Part shown: piece by piece, positions 17,403-26,247 of the stretch
How the letters are laid out: each line of letters starts with the position of its first letter
How positions within the stretch are numbered: the first letter of the stretch is position 1
Notes under the pieces: model-generated
Told to the model about the DNA's origin: nothing
Seen by the model: the letters and a program-made list of their open reading frames with translations, nothing else
Databases searched by the model: none
Position numbers and translations under genes: made by a program
Assembly (NCBI GenBank): GCA_023429845.1
Contig: JAEZCY010000169.1
Location: forward strand, 1 to 42,732
DNA: 42,732 bases
Direction of reading: 5' to 3'
Source: Acidobacteriota bacterium
GTDB taxonomy: Bacteria > Acidobacteriota > Vicinamibacteria > Vicinamibacterales > Vicinamibacteraceae

Positions 17403-18356
17403 ATGCGATCAGGGCGATGGAGAACGGCGGTGGTGCGAAGGTGCCTGAGTGAGCCGCGGGTGTGGGGCGCGCTGCTCCTCGTCGTGATGGCCTCGCCGGC
17501 CGGCGCGCAGGATCTCGAGCCCCGGGCATACGCGGCAAGTCCCGTCGGCGCGTTCTTCCTTGTCGCCGGGTTGTCGCGGTCGACGGGAGCGGTGGTGACC
17601 GAGCCCACCCTCCCGGTCCAGAACATCGACGCCACCATCTACGCGGCGCCCCTCGCCGCCGGTTACACCTTCGGTCTCCTCGGCAAACTGGCGCTGGTCA
17701 CGGTCATGGTGCCGGTGTCGAGGGGTGAGGTCGCCGGTGAAGTGGGGGAGGCCACGAGGAGCGTCACGAGGTCGGGCCTGGTGGACATGCGTGCGAAGTT
17801 CTCCATCAACCTCCGTGGCAATCCGGCGATGGGTGCACGGGCCTTCGCCACCGCCCCTCGCAAGGTCGTGATCGGCTCGAGCGTCACAGTCGTCGCGCCG
17901 ACCGGTCAGTACAGCGGCGCACAACTCATCAACCTCGGCTCGCATCGTTGGGCGTTCAAGCCCGAGGTCGGCATCGGCGTCCCGAAGGGGCGCTGGGACT
18001 TCGATGCCTACCTTGGCGTGTGGCTCTTCTCCGCCAACGACGACTTCTTTCCCGGCAGTCAGCGCCGGAGCCAGGATGCGGTGCTCGCCGCCCAGGCGCA
18101 CACGAGCTACACGTTCCGCCCGCGGCTCTGGGTGGCCGTCGACGGCACGTGGTACCACGGCGGGGCGGCCCGCCTGAACGACGGCCCGCCGATCGCGGAG
18201 ATGAACAACGCGCGTCTCGGTGCCACGGTGTCACTCCCGCTCGGGCGATCGCAATCGATCAAGGTGGCCTACAGCGGCGGCGTGTCGGTGCGGACCGGCA
18301 CGAACTTCCACACGCTCAGCGTCGGTTGGCAGTGGCTTCGCCTGACTCAGCCCTAG
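17403..18356 (+). CDS. outer-membrane beta-barrel protein, MetA-pathway/phenol-degradation transporter-like
   Basis: The 317-aa protein opens with a long signal peptide (MRSGRWRTAVVRRC then WGALLLVVMASPAGAQ). The mature part is a chain of amphipathic strands with the order seen in the Phenol_MetA_deg family: YAASPVGAFFLVAGLSRSTG, a YTFGLLGKLALVTVMVPVSRG pair, DMRAKFSINLRGNPA, VVAPTGQYSGAQLINLGSHR and WDFDAYLGVWLFSAND. The QYxxxxLINLGxxRWAFKPEVGI stretch is the best marker. These are thought to be outer-membrane channels for small organic compounds, but evidence for transport is thin. The C-terminus (WQWLRLTQP) ends in an unusual residue for BAM insertion. No clear ribosome-binding site. Confidence 0.75.
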   Translation: MRSGRWRTAVVRRCLSEPRVWGALLLVVMASPAGAQDLEPRAYAASPVGAFFLVAGLSRSTGAVVTEPTLPVQNIDATIYAAPLAAGYTFGLLGKLALVTVMVPVSRGEVAGEVGEATRSVTRSGLVDMRAKFSINLRGNPAMGARAFATAPRKVVIGSSVTVVAPTGQYSGAQLINLGSHRWAFKPEVGIGVPKGRWDFDAYLGVWLFSANDDFFPGSQRRSQDAVLAAQAHTSYTFRPRLWVAVDGTWYHGGAARLNDGPPIAEMNNARLGATVSLPLGRSQSIKVAYSGGVSVRTGTNFHTLSVGWQWLRLTQP

Positions 18357-18360
18357 GTAT

Positions 18361-18405
18361 GGCGCGCGACGCTCGATCGCTTGCCACATCGACCGTCGCC
18401 GCGCC
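18361..18405. terminator. stem-loop between convergent genes
   Basis: GGCGCGCGACG (18361-18371) pairs with CGTCGCCGCGCC (18394-18405) with one bulged C, and CGAT/ATCG in the loop can pair further. It lies between the stops of the outer-membrane protein gene and ppk2 and may end both transcripts. There is no U-tract. Confidence 0.5.
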
Positions 18406-18417
18406 TGGGCCGTCCGC

Positions 18418-19320
18418 CTATTCGGCGAGCAGCGCCTGACGTGCGGCAGCGAGTGCCGCCTGCTGCTCGGTGCCTACCACGGGGGCCTCGAGCGCCAACT
18501 CCTTGATTGCATGCGTCAGGATGGCGGCGACGAGGGTGCGCGCCACCCACTTGTTGTCGGCCGGCACCACCCACCACGGCGCACGCTTGGTGCTCGTGGC
18601 GGTGAGCATCTGCTCGAACGCGTCCTGGTAGGCGTCCCAATGGGCCCGCTCGGCCAGGTCGGCCGTCGAGAACTTCCAGTGCTTCACGGGGGTGTCGAGC
18701 CGCTCGAGGAAGCGCCGCTTCTGTTCGTCCTTGGACAGGTGCAGGAAGATCTTCACGATCCTCGTGCCGTTGTTCACAAGGTGCCGCTCGAACTCGTTGA
18801 TCTCGTGATAGCGGTCCTCCCAGAACGCACGCTTGCGCTTCCCGGGCGGGAGCCGCTGGCGCTCCAGCAGCTCCGGATGGACGCGAACCACCAGCACTTC
18901 CTCGTAGTAGGAGCGGTTGAAGATGCCGATGCGGCCGCGCTCGGGCAGCGCCTTGGCATAGCGCCACAGGAAGTCGTGATCGATCTCCTCGTCGGACGGC
19001 CTCTTGAAGCTGACGACCTGGCACCCCTGCGGGTTCACCCCCGACATCACGTGCTTGATGGTGCCGTCCTTGCCGGCCGCGTCCATGGCCTGTAGCACGA
19101 GCAGCACCGAGTACACATCGTTGGCATAGAGCAGCTCCTGAGCCTGAGCGAGTTCCTTGATGTTCTCCTGCAGGTAAGCCTGAGCTCGCTCCTTGCGCTC
19201 GTCCTTGAGGAGTGCGGTTTCCTCCTTGCCGCTCCAGCCCGGGTCGAAGTCCCGGAGCCGCGCGCGGCGGCCGGGTCGGACCTTGAACAGCTTCTCGACG
19301 TCACGAATGGTCAGTGCCAT
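18418..19320 (-). CDS. ppk2: polyphosphate kinase 2 family (polyphosphate:nucleotide phosphotransferase)
   Basis: A 300-aa single-domain PPK2. Walker A is at about 79-90 (MDAAGKDGTIKHVMSGVNPQ begins there); the lid and Walker B region follow with RIGIFNRSYYEEVLVVRVHP (130-149), and the C-terminal motif KHWKFSTADLAERAHWDAYQ is complete. The family moves phosphate between polyphosphate and nucleoside mono- or diphosphates; the length and Walker A sequence fit the PPK2 class that includes AMP/ADP-phosphorylating enzymes, but class cannot be fixed by eye. It lies 52 bp downstream of the Ca2+/H+ exchanger, on the same strand as the fermentation operon, so it may be read from the same transcript and add ATP or ADP during energy shortage. 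Confidence 0.93.
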   Translation of the reverse strand: MALTIRDVEKLFKVRPGRRARLRDFDPGWSGKEETALLKDERKERAQAYLQENIKELAQAQELLYANDVYSVLLVLQAMDAAGKDGTIKHVMSGVNPQGCQVVSFKRPSDEEIDHDFLWRYAKALPERGRIGIFNRSYYEEVLVVRVHPELLERQRLPPGKRKRAFWEDRYHEINEFERHLVNNGTRIVKIFLHLSKDEQKRRFLERLDTPVKHWKFSTADLAERAHWDAYQDAFEQMLTATSTKRAPWWVVPADNKWVARTLVAAILTHAIKELALEAPVVGTEQQAALAAARQALLAE

Positions 19321-19372
19321 GGGTCGCGGGCTCCTTGGTGGTGTGGGAACGAAACGCCGATGCCGATCGCGG

Positions 19373-20488
19373 TCATCCGGCGGCGACAGGGGCCGGCGGC
19401 ATCAGGTACAGCGTCAGAGCAAAGACGAAGTACACCAGCAGCACCAGCACGCCGACGAACCACGCCGATCGGCCGCCACTGGTCACCATCGTCATGGTCA
19501 GCACGGCCACCAGCATCATCACCACCGCGCCGGGCCAGAAGCTCAGGTCCATCGGGGTGGGGCCGAGCACGTAGCTGAGGAGCACCAGCGCCGGCGCGAC
19601 AAACAGCGCAATCTGCGCCGCAGCCCCGAGAGCGATTCCGACGCTCAGGTCCATCCGGTTCTTCTGCGCGGCCGAGAACGCCGAGGCCATCTCCGCCGCG
19701 CCCCCCACGAGCGCCACGACGATGAAGCCGACGAAGGCGGGGGTGAGCCCGAGCGTGCTCGCAGCCTCCTGCACCGACGCGACGAACACCTCGCTCACCA
19801 GCGCCACGACCACCGTGACCACCGCCAGCACGGTCGCGGCCAGACCGACCGGCCAGGGCGTCTCTTCTTCCTCGTGGTGCGTGGCGCTTCCGAAGAACTC
19901 GCGGTGGGTGCGCAGCGTGAACAGCATGCCGAGGGCATACCCGACGATCAGCAGGCACGACAGGCCGAGGCTCAGCGCGCCCGTGAAGTCGGCCCGGTCG
20001 GCCGAAGGCGCGGGCACGTCCACGCGCTGCAGCACCGAGGGCACGAGGAGGGCGATCGTGGCGAGGAACAGCATGGCCGCCTGGACGCGCGCCGTGACAC
20101 GGTTGAACTCCTGCACGTGGTGCCGCAGCCCGCCGAGCAGGAACGCCATGCCCGGCACGAAGAGCGCGTTGGCGACGATGGCGCCGGCTACCGACGCCTT
20201 GACCAGCATGTACTCGCCGGCTCGCAGGGCGGCCAGGGCAATCACCAGTTCGGTCAGGTTGCCGAGCGTCGCGTTGAGCAGACCGCCGACCGCGTCGCCC
20301 GTCTTCACGGCGACCGACTCGGTGGCCCGGCTGAGGAGCGCCGCCAGGGGCACGATCGCGAGCACCGACAACAGGAATCGCAGCGTGGCGCTGCCGACGC
20401 CCAGGTGCTCCACGACGAACACGACGGGGACGACGGCGACGAGCCAGAGGAGCGGGTCGGCGCGGATGTCTGCGAGCAGGCGGGTCAT
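19373..20488 (-). CDS. cax: calcium/proton exchanger (CaCA superfamily)
   Basis: A 371-aa membrane protein of about 11 helices in two halves. Each half holds the CaCA alpha-repeat acidic motif: GLLNATLGNLTELVIALAAL (about 68-87) and VGGAAEMASAFSAAQKNRMD (about 262-281). An acidic/His loop (ATHHEEEETPW) divides the halves. The start is at 20488, whose ATGA overlaps the stop of the K+ channel gene; the frame extends upstream through that gene but without sense. Family role: Ca2+ export driven by proton import. The overlap shows translational coupling to the channel. Confidence 0.9.
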   Translation of the reverse strand: MTRLLADIRADPLLWLVAVVPVVFVVEHLGVGSATLRFLLSVLAIVPLAALLSRATESVAVKTGDAVGGLLNATLGNLTELVIALAALRAGEYMLVKASVAGAIVANALFVPGMAFLLGGLRHHVQEFNRVTARVQAAMLFLATIALLVPSVLQRVDVPAPSADRADFTGALSLGLSCLLIVGYALGMLFTLRTHREFFGSATHHEEEETPWPVGLAATVLAVVTVVVALVSEVFVASVQEAASTLGLTPAFVGFIVVALVGGAAEMASAFSAAQKNRMDLSVGIALGAAAQIALFVAPALVLLSYVLGPTPMDLSFWPGAVVMMLVAVLTMTMVTSGGRSAWFVGVLVLLVYFVFALTLYLMPPAPVAAG

Positions 20489-20925
20489 CGCTCTCCAAGA
20501 ATGGGGGTCGCTGCGGCCCTCTCGAGCGCGCTGACGACGGCGAAGAAGAAACCGGTGGACCACCCGCACATGAGGATGCCGGTGAGCGCCTCGACCCCGC
20601 CCACCAGTCGCCATTGCGGGGGCAGTACGAGGTCACCGTAGCCGGTGGTGGTATAGGTGACTGCACTGAAGTAGAGCGCGTCGTGCAGGTCGGGCATCGC
20701 GCCCTTCCACCAGTAGGCGGCCGCCCAGGCCGTGACCTCGATCAGGTGGAAGCACACGATCCAGGCGGCGAGGCGCACGAAGAGCCGCACGCGCGGCCAG
20801 AACTGCGCGGCGGTGCCGGCGCTGGCGCGGGTGCGTGCCCAGCGCATCGCCGACGTCACGCTCACCGCATGGATCACCACGCAGGTCGCCATCAGCGAGA
20901 ACGCCAGCGCGAGCTTGCCGATCAT
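20485..20925 (-). CDS. two-TM potassium channel family protein (Ion_trans_2)
   Basis: The 146-aa protein has a hydrophobic helix near the N-terminus (LALAFSLMATCVVIHAVSV), a second at 50-72, then a pore loop with the K+ selectivity filter TTTGYGDL at 92-99 and a final helix (ALTGILMCGWSTGFFFAVVS, 113-132). TTxGYGD is the canonical K+ filter. There is no RCK or other regulatory domain, so it is a bare pore subunit likely acting as a tetramer. It starts 3 bp after the pflA stop and overlaps the Ca2+/H+ exchanger by 4 bp. A K+ channel inside a fermentation operon is unusual. Confidence 0.88.
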   Translation of the reverse strand: MIGKLALAFSLMATCVVIHAVSVTSAMRWARTRASAGTAAQFWPRVRLFVRLAAWIVCFHLIEVTAWAAAYWWKGAMPDLHDALYFSAVTYTTTGYGDLVLPPQWRLVGGVEALTGILMCGWSTGFFFAVVSALERAAATPILGER

Positions 20926-20928
20926 CGG

Positions 20929-21771
20929 TCAGTACGCTCGCAGCCCGGCGTCGCGGAACGCGTCCACCGAGCGCTGGACCGCCTCGGGCGACGGCGGCTC
21001 GACGGCGGCGAGCGTGTACGGCATGTTCAGCGCCATCCATTTGTAGCGCCCCATCTGGTGGAAGGGCAGCACGTCGACGCGCTCCACGTTGCCCAGTCCC
21101 TGGGCAAAGGCCGCGATACCCCGGGCCGTCTTGCCGTCGTCGGGCCAGCCGGGCACCACCACGTGGCGGATCCAGATGGGCCGCCGGCGCGCCGCCAGGC
21201 GCTCGGCAAATTCCAGCGTCGGCCCGATGTCCATACCGACGTAGCGGCGGTGCTGCTCGGGATCCCAGGCCTTGATGTCCAGCAGCACGAGGTCGATGTC
21301 CTGCAGCGCGTCGTCGCCGACGCGCTGGCCGAGGTAGCCGTTGGTGTCCAGCGCCGTGTGCACGCCCATGGCCTTGGCAGCCGCGAAGAGCTTCAGCACG
21401 AAGTGGTGCTGCATGAGCGGCTCGCCGCCGCTGATGGTGAGTCCGCCACTCATCGCCTGCAGTCCGTGCCGGTACTTGCGCAGTTGCTCGGTCGCGGTGG
21501 CGAGCGACACCGGGATGCCGTTGCGCATCGTCCAGGTGTCGGGGTTGTGGCAGTAGACACAGCGCCACAGGCAGCCAGCCGTCCAGGCCACCACACGCAC
21601 GCCTGGCCCGTCGACGGCCGACCCGGTGGTGAAGGAGTGCAGGAAGCCCGCGTCACCCGACGCGACCGCCTGCCGCATGTCGGCCTCCGGCACGTCCCTG
21701 GCGAGTCCGACGCGCAGCTCGTAGGGGCTGGCGGCCTCGAGCGCCGGCGGCGTGCCGGCATCGGTGGACAT
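20929..21771 (-). CDS. pflA: pyruvate formate-lyase activating enzyme (radical SAM)
   Basis: The 280-aa protein carries the radical-SAM cluster motif CX3CX2C at Cys67, Cys71 and Cys74 (AGCLWRCVYCHNPDTW), the GGEP motif (SGGLTISGGEPLMQHHFVLK), and the C-terminal VLPFHQMGRYKW that is typical of PflA. The enzyme uses SAM to put the glycyl radical on pyruvate formate-lyase, whose gene ends 2 bp upstream. The N-terminal ~35 residues are longer than in E. coli PflA. The frame is open beyond the start at 21771, into pflB, but with no homology. Confidence 0.95.
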   Translation of the reverse strand: MSTDAGTPPALEAASPYELRVGLARDVPEADMRQAVASGDAGFLHSFTTGSAVDGPGVRVVAWTAGCLWRCVYCHNPDTWTMRNGIPVSLATATEQLRKYRHGLQAMSGGLTISGGEPLMQHHFVLKLFAAAKAMGVHTALDTNGYLGQRVGDDALQDIDLVLLDIKAWDPEQHRRYVGMDIGPTLEFAERLAARRRPIWIRHVVVPGWPDDGKTARGIAAFAQGLGNVERVDVLPFHQMGRYKWMALNMPYTLAAVEPPSPEAVQRSVDAFRDAGLRAY

Positions 21772-21773
21772 GG

Positions 21774-24032
21774 TCAGGCTCCGTGGAAGGTGCGGTTGAT
21801 GACGTCCATCTGCTGCTCGCGCGTCAGCCGGACGAAGTTGACCGCGTAGCCCGACACCCGGATCGTCAGCTGCGGGTACTTCTCCGGGTGGTGCATGGCG
21901 TCGATCAGCGTGTCGCGGTTCAGCACGTTGACGTTCATGTGGAAGCCGGTCACCCCGAAGTACGCGTCGAGCATCGCGGTGAGGTTCGCCGCCCGCTCGT
22001 CGGCGACGCGGCCGAGACCCGTCGGCACGATGGTCGCGGTCAGCGAGATGCCGTCGGCGGCGTCGCGGAAGGGGATCTTGGCCACCGAGGCGGCAGCGGC
22101 ATGCAGGCCGTGGCTGTCGCGGCCGTGCATCGGGTTGGCCCCCGGGGCGAACGGCTGGCCCTGCCGGCGACCGTCTGGCGTGTTGCCCGTGGCCTTGCCG
22201 TACACCACGTTGGAGGTGATGGTGAGGACCGACTGGGTATGGACCGCGTCGCGGTAGGTCGGGTACTTCCGCAGCTTCTGCATGAAGGTGCTCACGACCC
22301 ACGCGGCGATGTGGTCGACGCGGTTGTCGTGGTTGCCGAAGCAGGGGAATTCACCGTCGGTCCGGTAGTCGGTGACCAGGCCGGTCTGGTCGCGCACCAC
22401 GTGCACCGTGGCGTGCTTGATGGCCGAGAGGCTGTCGGCCACCACCGACAGGCCGGCCAGGCCGAAGGCCATCGTCCGGGCGGGCGCGTAGTCGTGCAGC
22501 GCCATCTCGATGCGCTCGTAGGCGTACTTGTCGTGCATGTAGTGGATGACGTTCATGGCGTTGACGTACACGCCCGCCAGCCAGTCCATCAGCCGCTCGA
22601 AGCGCGTGACCACGTCCTCGAAGTCCAGGACGTCGCCCGTCACCGCGCCCCACGCAGGAGCGATCTGGTCGCCCGTCATCTCGTCGCGGCCGCCGTTGAT
22701 CGCATACAGCAGCAGCTTGGCGAGGTTCGCCCTCGCGCCGAAGAACTGCATCTGCTTGCCGACGAGCGTCGGCGACACGCAGCACGCAATCGCTCCGTCG
22801 TCGCCCAGACTGCGCCGCATCAGCTCGTCGTTCTCGAACTGCAGCGAGCTCGTGTCGATCGCCACGCGGGCGGCGAAGCGGCGGAATGCCTCGGGCAGCC
22901 GCGGCGAGTAGAGGACCGTCAAGTTCGGCTCGGGAGCCGGCCCGAGGTTGTACAGGGTCTGCAGGACGCGGAAGCTGGTGCGCGTCACGAGCGACCGCCC
23001 GTCGTCGCCCATACCGCCGATCGACTCGGTGACCCAGGTGGGGTCACCGGCAAACAGGTCGTCGTACTCGGGCGTGCGAAGGAAGCGAACGATCCGCAGC
23101 TTGATGACGAAGTCGTCGACGATCTCCTGCGCCTGCGACTCGGTGAGCGTTCCGTCGGCGAGGTCGCGCTGGAAGTAGATGTCGAGGAAGGTGGAGGTGC
23201 GCCCGAGCGACATCGCGGCACCGTTCTGCTCCTTCACGGCCGCGAGGTAGCCGAAATAGAGCCATTGCACGGCCTCCTTGGCCGTGCGCGCAGGCGCGGA
23301 GATGTCGAAGCCGTACGCCTTGGCCATCTGCTGGAGCTCATTCAGCGCACGGATCTGCTCGGCCAGTTCCTCGCGGTCGCGGATGATGGCCTCGGTGGAC
23401 ATCTCCGCGTCGAGCGCAACCTTCTCCTGCTGCTTGTGTGCGATCAGCCGAGCCACGCCATACAGCGGCACGCGGCGGTAGTCGCCGATGATGCGGCCGC
23501 GGCCGTAGGCGTCGGGCAGGCCCGTGAGCAGGTGCGAGCTCCGGCACCGGCGGATGTCGGCCGTGTAGCCGTCAAACACCGCGTCGTTGTGGGTCTTGCG
23601 GTACTTGGTGAACGCCTCGACCACCGCCGGGTCGGGTTCGTACCCATAGGTCTTCAGCGCGCTGGCCACCATGCGGAAGCCGCCGTTGGGCATGATGGCC
23701 CGCTTGAGCGGCGCGTCGGTCTGCAGGCCGACGATCACCTCGTTGACGCGGTCTATGTAGCCGGGGGCGTGTGCGGTGATGCTGCTCGGAATCTGCGAGA
23801 CGTCGAGCACACCCTTCTTCCGCTCCTCGACGAACAGGGCGGTCAGCTGCGCCCAGAGCGCCGTCGTCCGCGCTGTCGGCGGCGCGAGGAAGGCGCCGTC
23901 GCCATCGTAGGGCTCGACGTTGAGCTGTATGAAGGCACGGACGTCGATGGTCCGCTGCCACAGCAGGCCGCGGAAGCCGCGCCACGCGGTGGTCGCATCG
24001 ACGACGGTCGGCTCGGTTGCCAGCGTGTTCAT
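21774..24032 (-). CDS. pflB: formate C-acetyltransferase (pyruvate formate-lyase)
   Basis: The 752-aa enzyme splits pyruvate and CoA into acetyl-CoA and formate without oxygen. The two active cysteines are Cys417-Cys418 (GAIACCVSP), the same spacing as the well-known Cys418/419 pair in E. coli, and the glycyl-radical site is Gly728 in IRVSGYAVNF near the C-terminus. Length fits true PFL (about 760) rather than diol dehydratases. The N-terminus (WRGFRGLLWQRTIDVRAFIQ) is also PFL-like. The start at 24032 follows AAGGGTGG; a much longer frame reaching 25337 is an antisense artefact over ackA. It lies 11 bp after ackA and 2 bp before pflA. Confidence 0.96.
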   Translation of the reverse strand: MNTLATEPTVVDATTAWRGFRGLLWQRTIDVRAFIQLNVEPYDGDGAFLAPPTARTTALWAQLTALFVEERKKGVLDVSQIPSSITAHAPGYIDRVNEVIVGLQTDAPLKRAIMPNGGFRMVASALKTYGYEPDPAVVEAFTKYRKTHNDAVFDGYTADIRRCRSSHLLTGLPDAYGRGRIIGDYRRVPLYGVARLIAHKQQEKVALDAEMSTEAIIRDREELAEQIRALNELQQMAKAYGFDISAPARTAKEAVQWLYFGYLAAVKEQNGAAMSLGRTSTFLDIYFQRDLADGTLTESQAQEIVDDFVIKLRIVRFLRTPEYDDLFAGDPTWVTESIGGMGDDGRSLVTRTSFRVLQTLYNLGPAPEPNLTVLYSPRLPEAFRRFAARVAIDTSSLQFENDELMRRSLGDDGAIACCVSPTLVGKQMQFFGARANLAKLLLYAINGGRDEMTGDQIAPAWGAVTGDVLDFEDVVTRFERLMDWLAGVYVNAMNVIHYMHDKYAYERIEMALHDYAPARTMAFGLAGLSVVADSLSAIKHATVHVVRDQTGLVTDYRTDGEFPCFGNHDNRVDHIAAWVVSTFMQKLRKYPTYRDAVHTQSVLTITSNVVYGKATGNTPDGRRQGQPFAPGANPMHGRDSHGLHAAAASVAKIPFRDAADGISLTATIVPTGLGRVADERAANLTAMLDAYFGVTGFHMNVNVLNRDTLIDAMHHPEKYPQLTIRVSGYAVNFVRLTREQQMDVINRTFHGA

Positions 24033-24043
24033 TGCATCCACCC

Positions 24044-25294
24044 TTACCTGACGGCCGGGGCGGAGCCCGGCAGGTCCACCGCGCCCTGGAGGGAGCCGTC
24101 CCCCGTGCGCGCGCCGAGGCCGAGCAGCTGCCCGGTGTGCCGCGCGATCATCAACTCCTCGTTGGTGGGGATCACCCACGCCGAGACGGGCGAACTCGCG
24201 CGCGTGATGCACGTGCGTCGCGCCTCGTTGGCCGCCGGATCGAGGTGGACGCCAAGCCACGCGCAGGCCTCGCACAATCGCCGGCGGATCTCCGCCGAGT
24301 TCTCGCCGATGCCGGCCGTGAACACGATCCCGTCCACGCCACCGAGTGCCGCCGCCATCGCGCCGACCTGCTTGGCCGCCTGATAGACGAAGTAGTCCAC
24401 GGCCAGGCGCGCCTCGGGCTCGGGCCGGTCGAGCAGGTCGCGCATGTCGTTGCTGATGCCCGAGATGCCCAGCAAGCCCGATTGCTTGTAAAGCACCGTC
24501 TCGACGTCCTTCGCGGTCATGCGGAGCACCTGAAACAGGTGCAGGACCACTCCGGGGTCGAGCGCGCCTGGACGCGTGCCCATGCACAGGCCGTCCAGCG
24601 CCGTGAACGACAGCGTGCTGTCCACGCTCCTGCCGGCGCGCATCGCGCACAAGCTGGCGCCGCTGCCCAGGTGCGCAACGATGACGCGGCCGGCGGCGAT
24701 CTCCGGCGCCACCTCCGGCAGCACCGAGGCGATGTACTCGTACGACAGCCCATGGAAGCCGTAGCGCTGCACGGCGCCGGTGCAGAGCGTGCGCGGCAGC
24801 GGCACCACGGTCGCGACGGCGGGTTGGCCACGGTGGAACGACGTGTCGAAGCAGGCGACCTGCGGCACGTCCGGGAGACGCGTTGCCACGGCGTCGATGG
24901 CCGCCAGGTTGTGCGGCTGGTGCAGCGGAGCCAGCGGCACGAGCCGGCGGAGCCGCTCGAGGATCTCCGGCGTGACCACGACGGGGCGCGAGTAGTCGGG
25001 GCCGCCGTGCACGACGCGATGGCCCACGCCGCGCACGCGGGCGCCGCCATAACGGGTGCGCAGCCATCGGGCCAGCGCATCGATTGCCGCACCGGCATCG
25101 CCGACGCTGGCGCCCAGTCGCTCGTCGGTCACCGTGGTGCCCCGACTGTCCTTGACGATGAAGTGGGGCGACGTGCCGAAGCCCTCGATCTGCCCGCGCG
25201 CCTCGAGGCTCCAGGCCTCTGCCTCCGGACGACGGTACACGCAGAACTTCAGGCTCGACGATCCCGCGTTGAGGACGAGTGCGAAGTCCTCCAT
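24044..25294 (-). CDS. ackA: acetate kinase
   Basis: Acetate kinase moves phosphate from acetyl phosphate to ADP, giving acetate and ATP. The 416-aa protein starts with LVLNAGSSSLKF (nucleotide-binding strand), then VGHRVVHGG, FDTSFH, RYGFHGLSYEYIA, AHLGSGASLCAM and VFTAGIGENSAEIR, all the ASKHA signatures of the family, and it is of normal length. The start codon at 25294 has a consensus Shine-Dalgarno that overlaps the stop of the phosphate acyltransferase gene. With the acyltransferase upstream and pflB downstream it completes the pyruvate to acetate plus formate route with ATP gain. Confidence 0.96.
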   Translation of the reverse strand: MEDFALVLNAGSSSLKFCVYRRPEAEAWSLEARGQIEGFGTSPHFIVKDSRGTTVTDERLGASVGDAGAAIDALARWLRTRYGGARVRGVGHRVVHGGPDYSRPVVVTPEILERLRRLVPLAPLHQPHNLAAIDAVATRLPDVPQVACFDTSFHRGQPAVATVVPLPRTLCTGAVQRYGFHGLSYEYIASVLPEVAPEIAAGRVIVAHLGSGASLCAMRAGRSVDSTLSFTALDGLCMGTRPGALDPGVVLHLFQVLRMTAKDVETVLYKQSGLLGISGISNDMRDLLDRPEPEARLAVDYFVYQAAKQVGAMAAALGGVDGIVFTAGIGENSAEIRRRLCEACAWLGVHLDPAANEARRTCITRASSPVSAWVIPTNEELMIARHTGQLLGLGARTGDGSLQGAVDLPGSAPAVR

Positions 25295-25298
25295 GTGA

Positions 25299-25304
25299 CC
25301 TCCT
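25299..25304 (-). promoter_or_regulatory. consensus Shine-Dalgarno of ackA
   Basis: AGGAGG read on the minus strand, 4 bp before the ackA ATG, overlapping the TAG stop of the phosphate acyltransferase gene. It is the strongest ribosome-binding site in the operon and fixes the ackA start. Confidence 0.8.
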
Positions 25305-26247
25305 AGGACGTGGCCTGCAGCAACTGCCGACGGGCATGCGCGGCCCGCATGGCCACCCCGCAACTGGCGATGCGTGATCGAACGGTGTCGGCGCGACTGG
25401 TCAGGATGATCGGAACCCGAGCCCCGAGCACCAGGCCGGCGCTGTCGGCATTGGCGAGGAAGCTGAGCTGCTTGGCCAGAATGTTGCCGGCCTCGAGATC
25501 GGGCACGAGCAGGATGTCGGGGTCGCCCGCGACCTCGGACGTAATGCCCTTGGTGCGCGCCGCCTCCTTGCTGATCGCGTTGTCGAAGGCGAGCGGTCCA
25601 TCCAGCAGGCCGTTGCGAATCTGTCCGCGCTCGGCCATCTTGCAGAGGCACGCGGCGTCGATCGTGGCCGTCATCCTGGCGTTCACCGTTTCGACGGCAG
25701 CGAGGATCGCCAACTTCGGCCGCGTCACGCCCAGGGTGATGGCAAGGTCGATGGCGTTCTGGCAGATGTCGGCCTTGTCCTCGAGAGCCGGCGCGATGTT
25801 GATCGCCGCGTCGGTGACGATCAGGACCTTGTGGTAGGTCGGCACGTCCATCAGGAACACGTGGCTGATCCGACGGCCCGTGCGCAGCCCGGTCTCGCGC
25901 GCGACGACGGCGCCGAGCAGTTCGTCGGTGTGCAGGCTGCCCTTCATCAACAGCTCCGCTTCGCCGCTGCGCACGAGAGCGACCGCCCTGGCCGCCGCGG
26001 CATGGCTGTGCGGGACGTCCTCGATCCGCACCCCGCTCAGGTCGAGGCCGCCCGCCCGCGCCAGTTCCTGGATCTTCGCGGCCGGGCCGACCAGGATCGG
26101 CGCGATGAGGCCGAGGCGACCGGCCTCCACCGCACCCTCCAGCGCCGACTGCTCACAGGGGTGGGCCACCGCGGTGGGCACGGGCGGCAGGCCCTTGCAG
26201 CGTTCGAGCAGTTGTTCGTACTTGCCGCACCCGGTCATGACGGTCAT
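25303..26247 (-). CDS. phosphate acyltransferase (phosphate acetyl/butyryltransferase family)
   Basis: A 314-aa PTA_PTB-domain enzyme: VAHPCEQSALEGAVEAGRLG at the N-terminus, LMKGSLHTDELLGAVV (about 100-115), HVFLMDVPTYHKVLIVTDAA (128-147) and the C-terminal DILLVPDLEAGNILAKQLSF then SAGLVLGARVPIILTSRAD. It turns acyl-CoA and phosphate into acyl phosphate. Its relatives include bifunctional enoyl-CoA hydratase/phosphate acetyltransferases (~460 aa); the MaoC-like hydratase part is missing here. Placed just before ackA and in a pfl operon, acetyl-CoA is the likely substrate, making it the Pta step. The start at 26247 overlaps the stop of the MFS gene (ATGA); an alternative ATG lies three codons inside. 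Confidence 0.9.
   Translation of the reverse strand: MTVMTGCGKYEQLLERCKGLPPVPTAVAHPCEQSALEGAVEAGRLGLIAPILVGPAAKIQELARAGGLDLSGVRIEDVPHSHAAAARAVALVRSGEAELLMKGSLHTDELLGAVVARETGLRTGRRISHVFLMDVPTYHKVLIVTDAAINIAPALEDKADICQNAIDLAITLGVTRPKLAILAAVETVNARMTATIDAACLCKMAERGQIRNGLLDGPLAFDNAISKEAARTKGITSEVAGDPDILLVPDLEAGNILAKQLSFLANADSAGLVLGARVPIILTSRADTVRSRIASCGVAMRAAHARRQLLQATS

Noticed and set aside
24033..25337. N-terminal extension of pflB giving a 1187-codon frame
   Set aside because: The extra part is antisense-like low-complexity Arg/Ala sequence overlapping ackA; the real start is at 24032, which gives a normal-length pyruvate formate-lyase.
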